From contig NZ_LMLW01000007.1 of the NCBI RefSeq assembly GCF_001422045.1, positions 558,001 to 622,000 on the forward strand: 64,000 bases of DNA, read 5' to 3'. Position 1 is the stretch's first letter; every line of letters begins with the position of its first letter. A program made the position numbers and the translations under genes. Below are positions 40,921-49,689 of the stretch, in pieces. This stretch comes from Sphingomonas sp. Leaf242 (GTDB lineage: Bacteria; Pseudomonadota; Alphaproteobacteria; Sphingomonadales; Sphingomonadaceae). The notes under the pieces were generated by a model. The model worked only from the letters and a program-made list of their open reading frames with translations, was not told where the DNA came from and did not search any database.

Positions 40921-42291
40921 TTACGTGGAGGCAAGCGGTACGAACGTGACCGGCAAACCATCCTTCGGGCGCGGAATCGGGAAGACCTGCCACGCATTGC
41001 CGCTGCCTGCCGCCGCCTCGATCCGGTAGCGCGTGAGCAGATGCGCGATCAGCAGCCGCATCTGCATCGTCGCGAAGTGCAAGCCGATGCACATGTGCGC
41101 GCCTCCACCGAACGGCACCCAGGCGAACCGGTGGCGGCCCTTTGACGCCTCGGGCGTAAAGCGGAGCGGGTCGAACGTGTCGGGATCGGGCCAGTATTCG
41201 GCCATCCGGTGCGTATAGGTGATCGCCGTCCCGACGTTCGTCCCAGCCGGAATGTCGAACCCGCCGAAGCTGAAATCCTTCAGCGCGCGGCGCGGAATCG
41301 ACGGGACCGGCGGCATCATCCGCAGCGATTCCTTGAACGCGTATTCGGTGAGGACGAGGCGATCGAGTTGCTCGGTCAGCGGCACGTCCGGGTCGAGCGC
41401 GGCGACCTCTTCGCGTAGCCGCTCCTGCCATTCCGGGTTGCGCGCGAGCAGCATCACCAAGCTGGTCGCGGACGAGGTGATCGTATCGTGCGCGGCCATC
41501 ATCAGGAAGTTCATGTGGTCGGCGATCGCCAGCGCGGTCAGCGGCGCGCCGTCGTCATCGGTCGCGCGGCAAAATTGCGAGAAGAAATCCTGGCCGTTTC
41601 CGGTGCGTCGTGCGGGGATCTCGCGCTCGAAGAAGTCGACCAGATACGCGCGCGCCTTCGCGCCCTTGCGCATCTGCGTGCCAGGCCAGGGTTTGCGGAT
41701 CGGCGAGACGCTCGCCTGGACCTCGTCGACGAACGCCTGGTTGATCCGATCCGCTTCGGCGCCGAGCGGAACGCCGAGGAAGCTGGTCGCGGCGAGATCG
41801 AGCGTGAGTTTCTTCACCGCATCGTAGAAGCGCAAGGTCTGCCCGGCCCAGCCACCGATCGCCGCCTCGATGCCCGCGTCGAGTTCGGTCGCGTAATGCC
41901 GCATCGGCTCGGGTTTGAACGCGACCGACAGCGCCTTCCGGTCGGCGCGATGCTTGTCGAAATCCATCAGCATCAGGCCGCGCGGGAACAGCATGTTGAG
42001 CAGCGGCCCCCAGCCCTGTTCGGACGAGAAGATTTTCTCGCGGTCGAACAGCACCAGTTCGTTCGCGTCGGGGCCGAGCAGGTTGACGCCGGTGCCGCCA
42101 AGTGCGCGGTTGCGATAGATCGGACCGTATCGCGCCGCCATACCTTCCGAAAACGCGATCGGATCGGCCAGCAATTTGAAGGTGTTGCCGAAGAACGGCA
42201 GGCCATAGCTGCCGGGGATATGATCGAGCGCGCCTTTTTGCTGACGCGGGAGCCAGTGCGGACTGGCGTTCTGCAACATGGCGTGGCTCAT
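40921..42291 (-). CDS. Cytochrome P450
   Basis: 456 residues. Haem-binding motif FGGGAHMCIG with ligand Cys401; K-helix ESLR; I-helix MMAAHDTITSS, where the usual A-G-x-D/E-T reads A-A-H-D-T. No N-terminal membrane anchor, as for soluble bacterial P450s that use ferredoxin. Probably hydroxylates a hydrophobic substrate. ATG 42291 has GAGGA 8 bases upstream. It is divergent from an SDR gene and beside beta-oxidation genes. No ferredoxin or ferredoxin reductase is in the window. Confidence 0.94.
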   Translation of the reverse strand: MSHAMLQNASPHWLPRQQKGALDHIPGSYGLPFFGNTFKLLADPIAFSEGMAARYGPIYRNRALGGTGVNLLGPDANELVLFDREKIFSSEQGWGPLLNMLFPRGLMLMDFDKHRADRKALSVAFKPEPMRHYATELDAGIEAAIGGWAGQTLRFYDAVKKLTLDLAATSFLGVPLGAEADRINQAFVDEVQASVSPIRKPWPGTQMRKGAKARAYLVDFFEREIPARRTGNGQDFFSQFCRATDDDGAPLTALAIADHMNFLMMAAHDTITSSATSLVMLLARNPEWQERLREEVAALDPDVPLTEQLDRLVLTEYAFKESLRMMPPVPSIPRRALKDFSFGGFDIPAGTNVGTAITYTHRMAEYWPDPDTFDPLRFTPEASKGRHRFAWVPFGGGAHMCIGLHFATMQMRLLIAHLLTRYRIEAAAGSGNAWQVFPIPRPKDGLPVTFVPLAST

Positions 42292-42317
42292 CGACAAATC
42301 CTCAGCGACATGCCGGC

Positions 42318-42346
42318 TTGGCAAGTCCCGGATACCGGCATAACTA
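42318..42346 (+). promoter_or_regulatory. Candidate promoter for the SDR gene
   Basis: TTGGCA (42318-42323) and TAACTA (42341-42346) are 17 bp apart, 50 bp upstream of the SDR start, in the 104-bp gap to the divergent P450. The match to a sigma-70 promoter is partial. Confidence 0.3.
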
Positions 42347-42395
42347 TTGTTCTGCAACCGGGGCGCGGATCCCGGCGCTTTGACAGGAGAGATGC

Positions 42396-43175
42396 ATGGA
42401 CCTCGCAAACAGTGCTGCCGTCGTGACTGGCGGCGCGTCGGGCTTGGGCGCGGCGACGGCTCGCGCCTTGGCCGCCAAGGGGGTGAAGGTGGCGATCTTC
42501 GACCTCCAGGCGGACAAGGGCGAAGCGCTCGCTGACGAGATCGGCGGGGTGTTCTGCAAGGTCGATGTCACGTCCGACGACAGCGTCGATGCGGGGTTCG
42601 CGGCGGCGCGGGCGGCGCACGGTCAGGAGCGGATCCTGGTCAATTGTGCAGGCACGGGGAACGCGGCGAAGACTGTGGGGCGATCGAAGCAGGACGGCTC
42701 GATCAAGCATTTCCCGCTCGATGCGTTCGACCGGATCATCCAGATCAACCTGGTCGGTACGTTCCGTTGTCTCGCGAAATCGGCGGCTGGGATGTTGACG
42801 TTGGAGCCGGGTGAGGACGGCGAGCGGGGGGCAATCGTCAACACGGCGAGCGCGGCGGCGGAGGATGGCCAGATGGGCCAGGCCGCGTATTCCGCGTCGA
42901 AGGCAGGGGTGGTCGGGATGACCTTGCCGATCGCGCGCGACCTGATGAGCGAGGGGATCCGCGTGAACACGATCCTGCCGGGGATTTTCGACACGCCATT
43001 GCTGGCGGCCGCCCCGCAGCCGGTGCGCGACGCGCTGGCGGCGTCGGTGCCGTTTCCGAAGCGGCTCGGGCGGCCGGAGGAATTTGCGGCGCTGGCGCTG
43101 ACGATGATCGAGTGCGGGTATTTCAATGGGGAGGACGTGCGGCTCGATGGCGCGATCCGGATGGCGCCTCGGTAA
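42396..43175 (+). CDS. Short-chain dehydrogenase, 3-hydroxyacyl-CoA dehydrogenase type II-like
   Basis: 259 residues. Cofactor motif VTGGASGLGAATA; NCAGTG; catalytic Tyr/Lys in YSASKAG; ILPGIFDTPLL and C-terminal GEDVRLDGAIRMAPR resemble HSD17B10-type 3-hydroxyacyl-CoA dehydrogenases. It could carry out the NAD-dependent third step of beta-oxidation. GGAGAG lies before the ATG. Confidence 0.88.
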   Translation: MDLANSAAVVTGGASGLGAATARALAAKGVKVAIFDLQADKGEALADEIGGVFCKVDVTSDDSVDAGFAAARAAHGQERILVNCAGTGNAAKTVGRSKQDGSIKHFPLDAFDRIIQINLVGTFRCLAKSAAGMLTLEPGEDGERGAIVNTASAAAEDGQMGQAAYSASKAGVVGMTLPIARDLMSEGIRVNTILPGIFDTPLLAAAPQPVRDALAASVPFPKRLGRPEEFAALALTMIECGYFNGEDVRLDGAIRMAPR

Positions 43176-43300
43176 GATCGACCGCACCCTTCCCCTAGCC
43201 AAGTCGCTGCGAGCTCTTTCCCTGTCCCAATTTGAACAGGGAGAGACGTCGGAGGCGACGAAGGGTGAGGATGGTCGGTGCGCGATACGACAACCTACCG

Positions 43301-43404
43301 CCACCCCGGCGGAGGCCGGGGCCCAGTTGGAAAGGTAGCAATAACGAAGCGCGATCCTTTGTTAGCACCGTTTCCCAACTGGGCCCCGGCCTTCGCCGGG
43401 GTGG
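43301..43404. repeat. Paired inverted palindromic element, family A copy 2 (REPIN-like)
   Basis: Arms 43301-43330 and 43375-43404, inverted with few mismatches, and a 44-bp spacer related to that of copy 1 at 4467-4572 (both contain GTAACs/ATAAC and TTAGCACCGTT). It lies between the convergent SDR and GMC genes, as copy 1 lies between convergent genes. Confidence 0.88.
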
Positions 43405-43445
43405 TGGACTATGTGGTTAAGGTGGTGGCAGCCGCGCCGCCCCCC

Positions 43446-45065
43446 TCAGGCAGCCCGCGCTAACTGCCGGCCCTTGATCATGTCCGCCGCCTTCTCCGCG
43501 ATCATGATCGTCGGCGCGTTGGTGTTGGACCCAATCAGCGTCGGCATCACCGACGCGTCGACCACCCGCAGTCCTTGCAACCCACGCACCGCCAGCCTCG
43601 CATCGACCACCGCCATCGTGTCGTCGGACGCGCCCATCTTGCACGTCCCCACAGGGTGGTAGATCGTCTCGGCGGTCCGCCGCACCCAGGCGTCGATCTC
43701 GTCGTCGGTCCGCACGTCCTCACCCGGCGACAATTCTCCCGCGCGGTAAGGATCGAGCGCCGCCTGCCGCGCGACATCGCGACCGATCCCGACGCACGCG
43801 CGCATCACGCGGCGATCCTCCGCGGTCGCGAGATAGTTCGCGACGATCACCGGATCGGCGAACGGATCGGCCGAGCGCAACCCGATCCGTCCGCGACTCT
43901 CGGGCCGCAACTGGCACAAATGCAGCGTGAAGCCATCCTCGGTTGCCTTCACCTTCCCGTGATCCTGCATGATCGCAAGCACCGCGTGAATCTGCACGTC
44001 GGGCCGCGACAGACCCTCGCGCGACGAGACGAACGCGCCTGCCTCAAGGAACTGCTGCCGCCCCGCCCCCTTGCCGCGCAACAGGTAATTGAGCCCGACG
44101 CCGATCATCCCCACACCCTTGGTCATCGCGTACCCGGTCCGCAACCCGCGCGATTTCCAGTTCATGACGACGTCGAGGTGATCCTGAAGGTTCTCGCCGA
44201 CACCGGGCAGCGCGTGCACCACGCCGACCCCCGCCGCGGTCAGCCGATCCGGATCGCCGATCCCCGACAGCTGGAGGATATGCGGCGATTGCACCGCCCC
44301 CGCGCACAGCAGTACCTCGCGCGTCGCCGTTACGCTCTCCTTCCGTCCGCCCTTGTCGAGCACATAATCGACACCGGTCGCACGCCCGTTAGCGATCCGG
44401 ATCCGCGTCGTCCGCGCGCCCGTCACGCAGGTCAGATTGCGCCGCGACAAGACCGGCCGCAGATACGCCGCTGCCGTGCTCCACCGCTTCCCGTCCGCGA
44501 CGGTCAGGTCATAGCGGCCAAACCCCTCCTGGCTCGCCCCATTGAAATCCTCGGTCACCGGATAGCCCGCCTGCCGCCCCGCCTCGACCAGCGCGTCATA
44601 GAACGGACTGTCGGACTTGCCGCCCGAGATCGTCAGCGGCCCGCCGCCGCCGTGCAGATCGCACTCACCGCGGTGATGGCCCTCGAGCCGCTTGAAATAC
44701 GGCAGCACGTCGTCGAACGACCAGCCCGGCAAGCCCATCTGCCGCCACTCGTCATAGTCCTGCGGATGGCCCCGCGTGTAGATCATGCCGTTGATCGACG
44801 AGCTTCCGCCCAGCCCCTTGCCGCGCGGCCACCACAGACGACGGTTGTCGAGATGCGGCTCGGGCTCGGTCGAAAAGCCCCAGTTGCTCGCATTCTTGCT
44901 CTTGATGAGTTCGCCGACGCCCGCGGGCATCCGCACCAGCACGCCGTCGTTGCGCCCGCCTGCCTCAAGCAGCAGCACGGTCACAGCGGGGTCCTCGGTC
45001 AGTCGCGCGGCGAGCACGCAGCCGGCCGAGCCCGCGCCGATAATCACGTAGTCATACGTCCGCAT
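43446..45065 (-). CDS. GMC family FAD-dependent alcohol/choline dehydrogenase
   Basis: 539 residues. FAD site DYVIIGAGSAGCVLAARLTE; GMC signatures in GKGLGGSSSINGMIYTRG and LLCAGAVQSPHILQLSGIG; catalytic His in TIYHPVGTCKMG. The family oxidises alcohols (choline, long-chain or terpenoid alcohols) to aldehydes. The position next to P450 and aldehyde dehydrogenase genes suggests it oxidises the P450 product. Confidence 0.94.
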   Translation of the reverse strand: MRTYDYVIIGAGSAGCVLAARLTEDPAVTVLLLEAGGRNDGVLVRMPAGVGELIKSKNASNWGFSTEPEPHLDNRRLWWPRGKGLGGSSSINGMIYTRGHPQDYDEWRQMGLPGWSFDDVLPYFKRLEGHHRGECDLHGGGGPLTISGGKSDSPFYDALVEAGRQAGYPVTEDFNGASQEGFGRYDLTVADGKRWSTAAAYLRPVLSRRNLTCVTGARTTRIRIANGRATGVDYVLDKGGRKESVTATREVLLCAGAVQSPHILQLSGIGDPDRLTAAGVGVVHALPGVGENLQDHLDVVMNWKSRGLRTGYAMTKGVGMIGVGLNYLLRGKGAGRQQFLEAGAFVSSREGLSRPDVQIHAVLAIMQDHGKVKATEDGFTLHLCQLRPESRGRIGLRSADPFADPVIVANYLATAEDRRVMRACVGIGRDVARQAALDPYRAGELSPGEDVRTDDEIDAWVRRTAETIYHPVGTCKMGASDDTMAVVDARLAVRGLQGLRVVDASVMPTLIGSNTNAPTIMIAEKAADMIKGRQLARAA

Positions 45066-45124
45066 GCCCGCATCCCCCCCGTTTCGCGCTCCGCTTTTTT
45101 ACGGAGTCGCGTCAGTCCGCTACG

Positions 45125-45709
45125 CTAGCGCTCGCACAGCAGGGTCAGCAATCCCTCGCGCAACACGCTGCGGTCGATCCCCTCGTCAGCATGAACCTGG
45201 CTGAGACCGATCGCCAGCAGCGCATAGCTGCGGATTTCGGCTTCGACGGGCTCGAACCCATGGGCGACCAGTTCCGCGATCAGGAACGCCATCACCTTTT
45301 CGTCATGCTCGCGGATCGCCGCCGCCGCCCGCACGTCGCTCTTTCCCCACGCCCGCATCGCCAGCGCAAGCTGGGCCATGTCGTGATCGCGGACATGGTC
45401 CGCAAACGCACGGATCCGCTCGACCGGCGCAAGATTCGACGCGGAGAGCGCCGCGATCAAGGGGTCGATATGCGCCTCGACGAAATACCCCGCGAGCGCC
45501 GCATGATACCCGTCGAAGTCCTTGAAATGATGATAGAAACTACCCGTCGATGCGCCGAGCGTCTGCGCCAAACCCCGGAGCTTCAGCGCGCGCAACCCGC
45601 CATCCTTCAGCAACTGCAAGCCGATTTCCAGCCAGTCGCGCGGCGCAAGATCCGCCCGTGGTGCCGTCGCGTCGTCCACCAATACCCTGCTTGACAAGCC
45701 ATTCCCCAT
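45125..45709 (-). CDS. TetR family transcriptional regulator
   Basis: 194 residues. N-terminal helix-turn-helix LRGLAQTLGASTGSFYHHFKDFDGY, followed by a helical ligand-binding domain. ATG at 45709 is chosen; the frame is open to 45886 but upstream residues belong to the divergent thiolase region. It probably represses the thiolase operon and is released by a CoA ester or substrate. The start codon overlaps the palindrome at 45709-45720. Confidence 0.9.
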   Translation of the reverse strand: MGNGLSSRVLVDDATAPRADLAPRDWLEIGLQLLKDGGLRALKLRGLAQTLGASTGSFYHHFKDFDGYHAALAGYFVEAHIDPLIAALSASNLAPVERIRAFADHVRDHDMAQLALAMRAWGKSDVRAAAAIREHDEKVMAFLIAELVAHGFEPVEAEIRSYALLAIGLSQVHADEGIDRSVLREGLLTLLCER

Positions 45710-45720
45710 AACGAATGTTA
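45709..45720. promoter_or_regulatory. Candidate TetR operator TAAC-GAAT-GTTA
   Basis: A 4-bp inverted pair with 4-bp spacer lies exactly in the divergent gap between the TetR gene and thiolase, overlapping the TetR start. TetR regulators usually bind such a site near their own start. The palindrome is short, so it is a candidate only. Confidence 0.4.
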
Positions 45721-45793
45721 CGCCGTGCTGGCACCGGACGCAATCCGGCATCAGGCACCACGACCGAACCGGCGGGTGCAACAGGAGAGCGAT

Positions 45794-47047
45794 GTGGCCG
45801 AGGCACTGATCATCGACGCCGTCCGTACCCCGCGCGGTATCGGCAAGACCGGCAAGGGCGCGCTTGCGCACATGCACCCCCAACATCTCGCCGCGACCGT
45901 CCTGAAGGCGATTGCCGAGCGAAACAAGCTGGATACCGCCGATGTCGACGACATCATCTGGTCGACCTCGACTCAGCGCGGCGAGCAGAGCGGCGATCTG
46001 GGGCGGATGGCGGCGCTCGACGCGGGCTATGACGTCAAGGCGAGCGGGACGACGCTCGACCGGTTCTGCGGCGGCGGCATTACCGCGGTGAACTTCGCCG
46101 CGGCGCAGATCATGAGCGGGATGGAAGACCTCGTCATCGCCGGCGGCACCGAGATGATGTCGCTAACCACGACGATGATGCAGGACGACATGGCGGCGGG
46201 GAAGCGGCCGCTCGGGATCGGCTCGGGCAATGCGAGGCTCGACGCGGCGCATCCGCAATCGAACCAGGGGATCTGCGCCGACGCGATCGCCAGCATCGAG
46301 GGGATCGACCGCGAAACGCTCGAAGCGCTTGGGCTTGAGAGCCAGCGCCGTGCCGCGGTTGCGATCGCCGAAGGGCGGTTCGATCGCAGCCTCGTGCCGG
46401 TCACCGACGATACTGGTGCGCTGGTGCTCGAAAAGGACGAATACCCGCGGCCCGATACGACTGCCGAGGGCCTCGCGGCGTTGCGCCCTTCGTTTGCGGG
46501 GATCGCCGACATACCGCTCGACGAGAAGGGCACGACGTATCGCAAGCAGATCAACCGCCGCTATCCTGACGTCGATATCAAGCACGTCCATCATGCCGGC
46601 AATTCGTCGGGCGTGGTCGATGGCGCCGCCGCCGTGCTGCTCGCGAGTGCCGATTACGCCGCAAAGCACGGGTTGAAGCCCCGCGCGCGGATCGTCGCGA
46701 TGGCGAACATGGGCGACGACCCGACGCTGATGCTCAACGCGCCCGTCCCTGCGGCGCGGAAGGTGCTCGCGAAGGCTGGGCTCACCGTCGACGACATCGA
46801 TCTGTGGGAGATCAACGAGGCGTTCGCGGTGGTCGCGGAGAAGTTCATCCGCGACCTGAAGCTCGACCGCGACAAGGTGAACGTCAATGGCGGCTCGATC
46901 GCGCTCGGCCATCCGATCGGCGCCACCGGCGCGATCCTGATCGGCACGATCCTCGACGAACTCGAACGCCGTGACCTGAAACGCGGGCTGGTTACGATGT
47001 GCGCGGGCGGCGGGATGGCCCCGGCGATCATCATCGAGCGCGTCTGA
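45794..47047 (+). CDS. Acetyl-CoA acetyltransferase / 3-ketoacyl-CoA thiolase
   Basis: 417 residues. GTG start with GGAG 7 bases upstream. Acyl-binding Cys92 in TLDRFCGGGITAVN, catalytic His in NGGSIALGHPIGATGA and second Cys in TMCAGGGMAPA. It cleaves 3-ketoacyl-CoA with CoA, or condenses acetyl-CoA. First gene of the operon that continues with acyl-CoA synthetase and two acyl-CoA dehydrogenases. Confidence 0.94.
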   Translation: MAEALIIDAVRTPRGIGKTGKGALAHMHPQHLAATVLKAIAERNKLDTADVDDIIWSTSTQRGEQSGDLGRMAALDAGYDVKASGTTLDRFCGGGITAVNFAAAQIMSGMEDLVIAGGTEMMSLTTTMMQDDMAAGKRPLGIGSGNARLDAAHPQSNQGICADAIASIEGIDRETLEALGLESQRRAAVAIAEGRFDRSLVPVTDDTGALVLEKDEYPRPDTTAEGLAALRPSFAGIADIPLDEKGTTYRKQINRRYPDVDIKHVHHAGNSSGVVDGAAAVLLASADYAAKHGLKPRARIVAMANMGDDPTLMLNAPVPAARKVLAKAGLTVDDIDLWEINEAFAVVAEKFIRDLKLDRDKVNVNGGSIALGHPIGATGAILIGTILDELERRDLKRGLVTMCAGGGMAPAIIIERV

Positions 47048-48585
47048 TGCACCCCGTCGCGCACGCGCTGACGACGCCCGACAAACCCGCCTACATCATG
47101 GCGGCGACGGGCGAGACGGTGACGTATCGCGACCTGGATGCGCGCGCGAACCAGGGTGCGCATCTGCTCCGCTCGCTCCGGCTGAAGCGCGGCGACGGCA
47201 TCGGGGTGCTGATGGACAATTCGCCGCGCTATCTGGAGGTGATGTGGGCGGCCGAGCGCACCGGCGTCTATTGCACCTGCCTGTCGTCGAAACTCACCGC
47301 GGCTGAGGCAGCGTACATCATCCGCGACGGCGATTGCCGCGTGCTGATCGCGAGCAAGGGGTGTGCGGAGGGAGCGGCGGCGCTGGCACCGATGCTCGAC
47401 GACGTCCGGCGGTACGTCGTCGACGGCGCTATCGACGGGTACGCGTCTTACGAAACCGCGCGCGACGCGATGTCCGCAACGCCGATCGCCGATCCGTCGC
47501 CCGGCGGCATCCTACTCTATTCCTCGGGCACCACCGGCAAGCCCAAGGGCGTCAAGCACGCGCTGTCGGACGAGCCGTTCGGCACCAACGTCTCGCCGCT
47601 CGTGATGCTCGGCAAGGGGTTGTACGGGTTCACGCCCGAGATGGTCTATCTCTCGCCCGCGCCGCTCTATCACGCCGCACCGTTGCGCTGGTCGATGGCC
47701 GTGCAGCAGGTCGGCGGCACCGTCGTCGTGATGGAGTATTTCGCCCCGGAAGCCGCGCTCGCAGCGATCGAGCGGTTCCACGTCACGCACGCGCAATGGG
47801 TGCCGACGCACTTCATCCGCCTGCTGAAGCTCCACCCCGAAGTCCGCGCGCGCTACGACGTATCGTCGCTGAAGGCGGTGTGGCACGCCGCCGCCCCCTG
47901 CCCGCTCCCGGTCAAGCAGGCGATGATCGACTGGTGGGGCCCGATCATCGGCGAATATTACGCCGGTACCGAAGGCAACGGGTTCTGCGCGATCTCCAGC
48001 GCGGAATGGCTGACGCACAGGGGCTCGGTCGGCCGCAACCTGACCGCGCAGACGATGATCTGCGACGAGGACGGCAATGCACTGCCACCGCGCGCGGAAG
48101 GCGACGTGTATTTCGCAGGCGGCGGCGCGTTCGAATACCACAACGATCCCGCCAAGACCGCGGAGGCCGCCAACGCACATGGCTGGACGACGCTCGGCGA
48201 TGTCGGTTGGCTCGACGAGGAGGGCTATCTCTACCTCACCGACCGCAAGAGCTTCATGATCATCTCGGGCGGCGTGAACATCTATCCTGCCGAGATCGAG
48301 AACCTTCTCGTCACCCACCCGAAAGTCGCCGACGTCGCGGTGATCGGGGCGCCCGACGACGAAATGGGCGAGCAGGTCGTGGCGATAATTTGCCCCGCCG
48401 ACCCGACCGAGGATCGTGTGCAACTCGCCGCCGAACTCAGCGCCTTCGCCCGGGCGAACCTAAGCCACGTCAAGGCGCCGCGCCGGATCGATTTTCGCGA
48501 GACCTTGCCGCGGCATGAGACGGGCAAGCTCTACAAGCGCCTGCTCCGCGACGAATATTGGGCCGAGGCTAAGGAGTCCGCATGA
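47047..48585 (+). CDS. Acyl-CoA synthetase (AMP-forming, FadD-like)
   Basis: 512 residues of the ANL superfamily. A3/P-loop LLYSSGTTGKPKGVKH, A5 YYAGTEGNGF, A7-A8 TLGDVGWLDEEGYLYLTDRKS and SGGVNIYPAEIE, with catalytic Lys in the C-terminal GKLYKRLL. It activates a carboxylic acid to its CoA ester via an acyl-adenylate. TGATG overlap with thiolase and ATGA overlap with the next gene. Similar to the FadD17/FadD19 type used for steroid or terpenoid acids, but the substrate is not determined. Confidence 0.93.
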   Translation: MHPVAHALTTPDKPAYIMAATGETVTYRDLDARANQGAHLLRSLRLKRGDGIGVLMDNSPRYLEVMWAAERTGVYCTCLSSKLTAAEAAYIIRDGDCRVLIASKGCAEGAAALAPMLDDVRRYVVDGAIDGYASYETARDAMSATPIADPSPGGILLYSSGTTGKPKGVKHALSDEPFGTNVSPLVMLGKGLYGFTPEMVYLSPAPLYHAAPLRWSMAVQQVGGTVVVMEYFAPEAALAAIERFHVTHAQWVPTHFIRLLKLHPEVRARYDVSSLKAVWHAAAPCPLPVKQAMIDWWGPIIGEYYAGTEGNGFCAISSAEWLTHRGSVGRNLTAQTMICDEDGNALPPRAEGDVYFAGGGAFEYHNDPAKTAEAANAHGWTTLGDVGWLDEEGYLYLTDRKSFMIISGGVNIYPAEIENLLVTHPKVADVAVIGAPDDEMGEQVVAIICPADPTEDRVQLAAELSAFARANLSHVKAPRRIDFRETLPRHETGKLYKRLLRDEYWAEAKESA

Positions 48586-49679
48586 ACTTCGATTATTCCG
48601 ACGACCAGAAATTTCTCAAGGGCGAAGCGCGCAAGTTCCTGTCCGCGCACTGCGGCAGTGACCGGGTCCGCGCGGTGCTCGACGACTCCGCCAAAGCCTA
48701 TGACGCGGACTTATGGAAAGCCGTCGGCGCCCAAGGCTGGCTCGGCGCGGCAATCCCCGAAGAATTCGGCGGACTAGGGCTCGGCCACATCGAACTCTGT
48801 GGGATCGCCGAGGAACTGGGGCGTGCCTGCGCACCGATCCCGTTCGCCTCGACCGTCTATTTCGTCGCCGAAGCTCTGATGCTGTACGGCAGCGACACCC
48901 AGAAAGTCCGCTGGCTGCCGAGGATCGCGGCGGGCGACGTCATCGGCGCGTTCGCCACCTCCGAAGGCGCTGGCCCGGTCACCCCGCGCTCGGTGCGCAC
49001 GACCGTATCCGGCGGCAAACTTTCCGGCGAGAAGATCCCCGTCACCGACGGCGACGTCGCCGACCTGATCGTCGTCCTCGCGCGCGACGGTCTCTACCTC
49101 GTCGAGAAGGGCGCGGGCGTCACGGCCGAAGTCTTGGAAACGCTCGACCCGACGCGGAGCGCCGCCCGCCTCACCTTCACCGACGCGCCTTGCGAAAAAC
49201 TGGGCATCGACGATGGGATCGCGGCGATGCAGGCCGTGTTCGACCGGGCCGCGGTCCTGCTCGCGTTCGAGCAGCTTGGCGGCGCGGATCGCTGTCTTGA
49301 GATGGCGAAGGGCTACGCGCTCGATCGCTACGCGTTCGGGCGGCAGATCGGCGGCTATCAGGCGATCAAGCACAAGCTTGCCGACATGTACGTCAAGAAC
49401 GAACTCGCGCGCTCGAACGCCTATTACGGCGCGTGGGCGCTGAACGCGGGCGCTGCCGAACTGCCGCTCGCTGCCGCCACGGCGCGCGTTGCCGCCTCCG
49501 ACGCCTATTGGTTCGCGTCGAAGGAGAACATCCAGACGCATGGCGGAATGGGCTTCACCTGGGAGTCCGACTGCCACCTCTACTACCGCCGCTCGCGCCA
49601 GCTCGCGCTCGTCGCAGGCAGCCCCGCCGCGTGGCGCGAACGCCTCGTCGGCCAACTCGAAATGCGCAACGCCGCCTGA
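48582..49679 (+). CDS. Acyl-CoA dehydrogenase, short (first of a pair)
   Basis: 365 residues. N-terminal helical domain (GEARKFLSAHCG; WLGAAIPEEFGGLGLGHIELC), middle beta domain (ATSEGAGPVTP) and C-terminal DRYAFGRQIGGYQAIKHKLADMYV, QTHGGMGFTWESDCHLYYRR. The C-terminal helix-rich part replaces the usual YEGT catalytic motif, as in subunits of heteromeric acyl-CoA dehydrogenases. Coupled to the ligase by a 4-bp overlap, and 10 bp before a second dehydrogenase. Confidence 0.9.
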   Translation: MNFDYSDDQKFLKGEARKFLSAHCGSDRVRAVLDDSAKAYDADLWKAVGAQGWLGAAIPEEFGGLGLGHIELCGIAEELGRACAPIPFASTVYFVAEALMLYGSDTQKVRWLPRIAAGDVIGAFATSEGAGPVTPRSVRTTVSGGKLSGEKIPVTDGDVADLIVVLARDGLYLVEKGAGVTAEVLETLDPTRSAARLTFTDAPCEKLGIDDGIAAMQAVFDRAAVLLAFEQLGGADRCLEMAKGYALDRYAFGRQIGGYQAIKHKLADMYVKNELARSNAYYGAWALNAGAAELPLAAATARVAASDAYWFASKENIQTHGGMGFTWESDCHLYYRRSRQLALVAGSPAAWRERLVGQLEMRNAA

Positions 49680-49689
49680 AAGGACGAGC

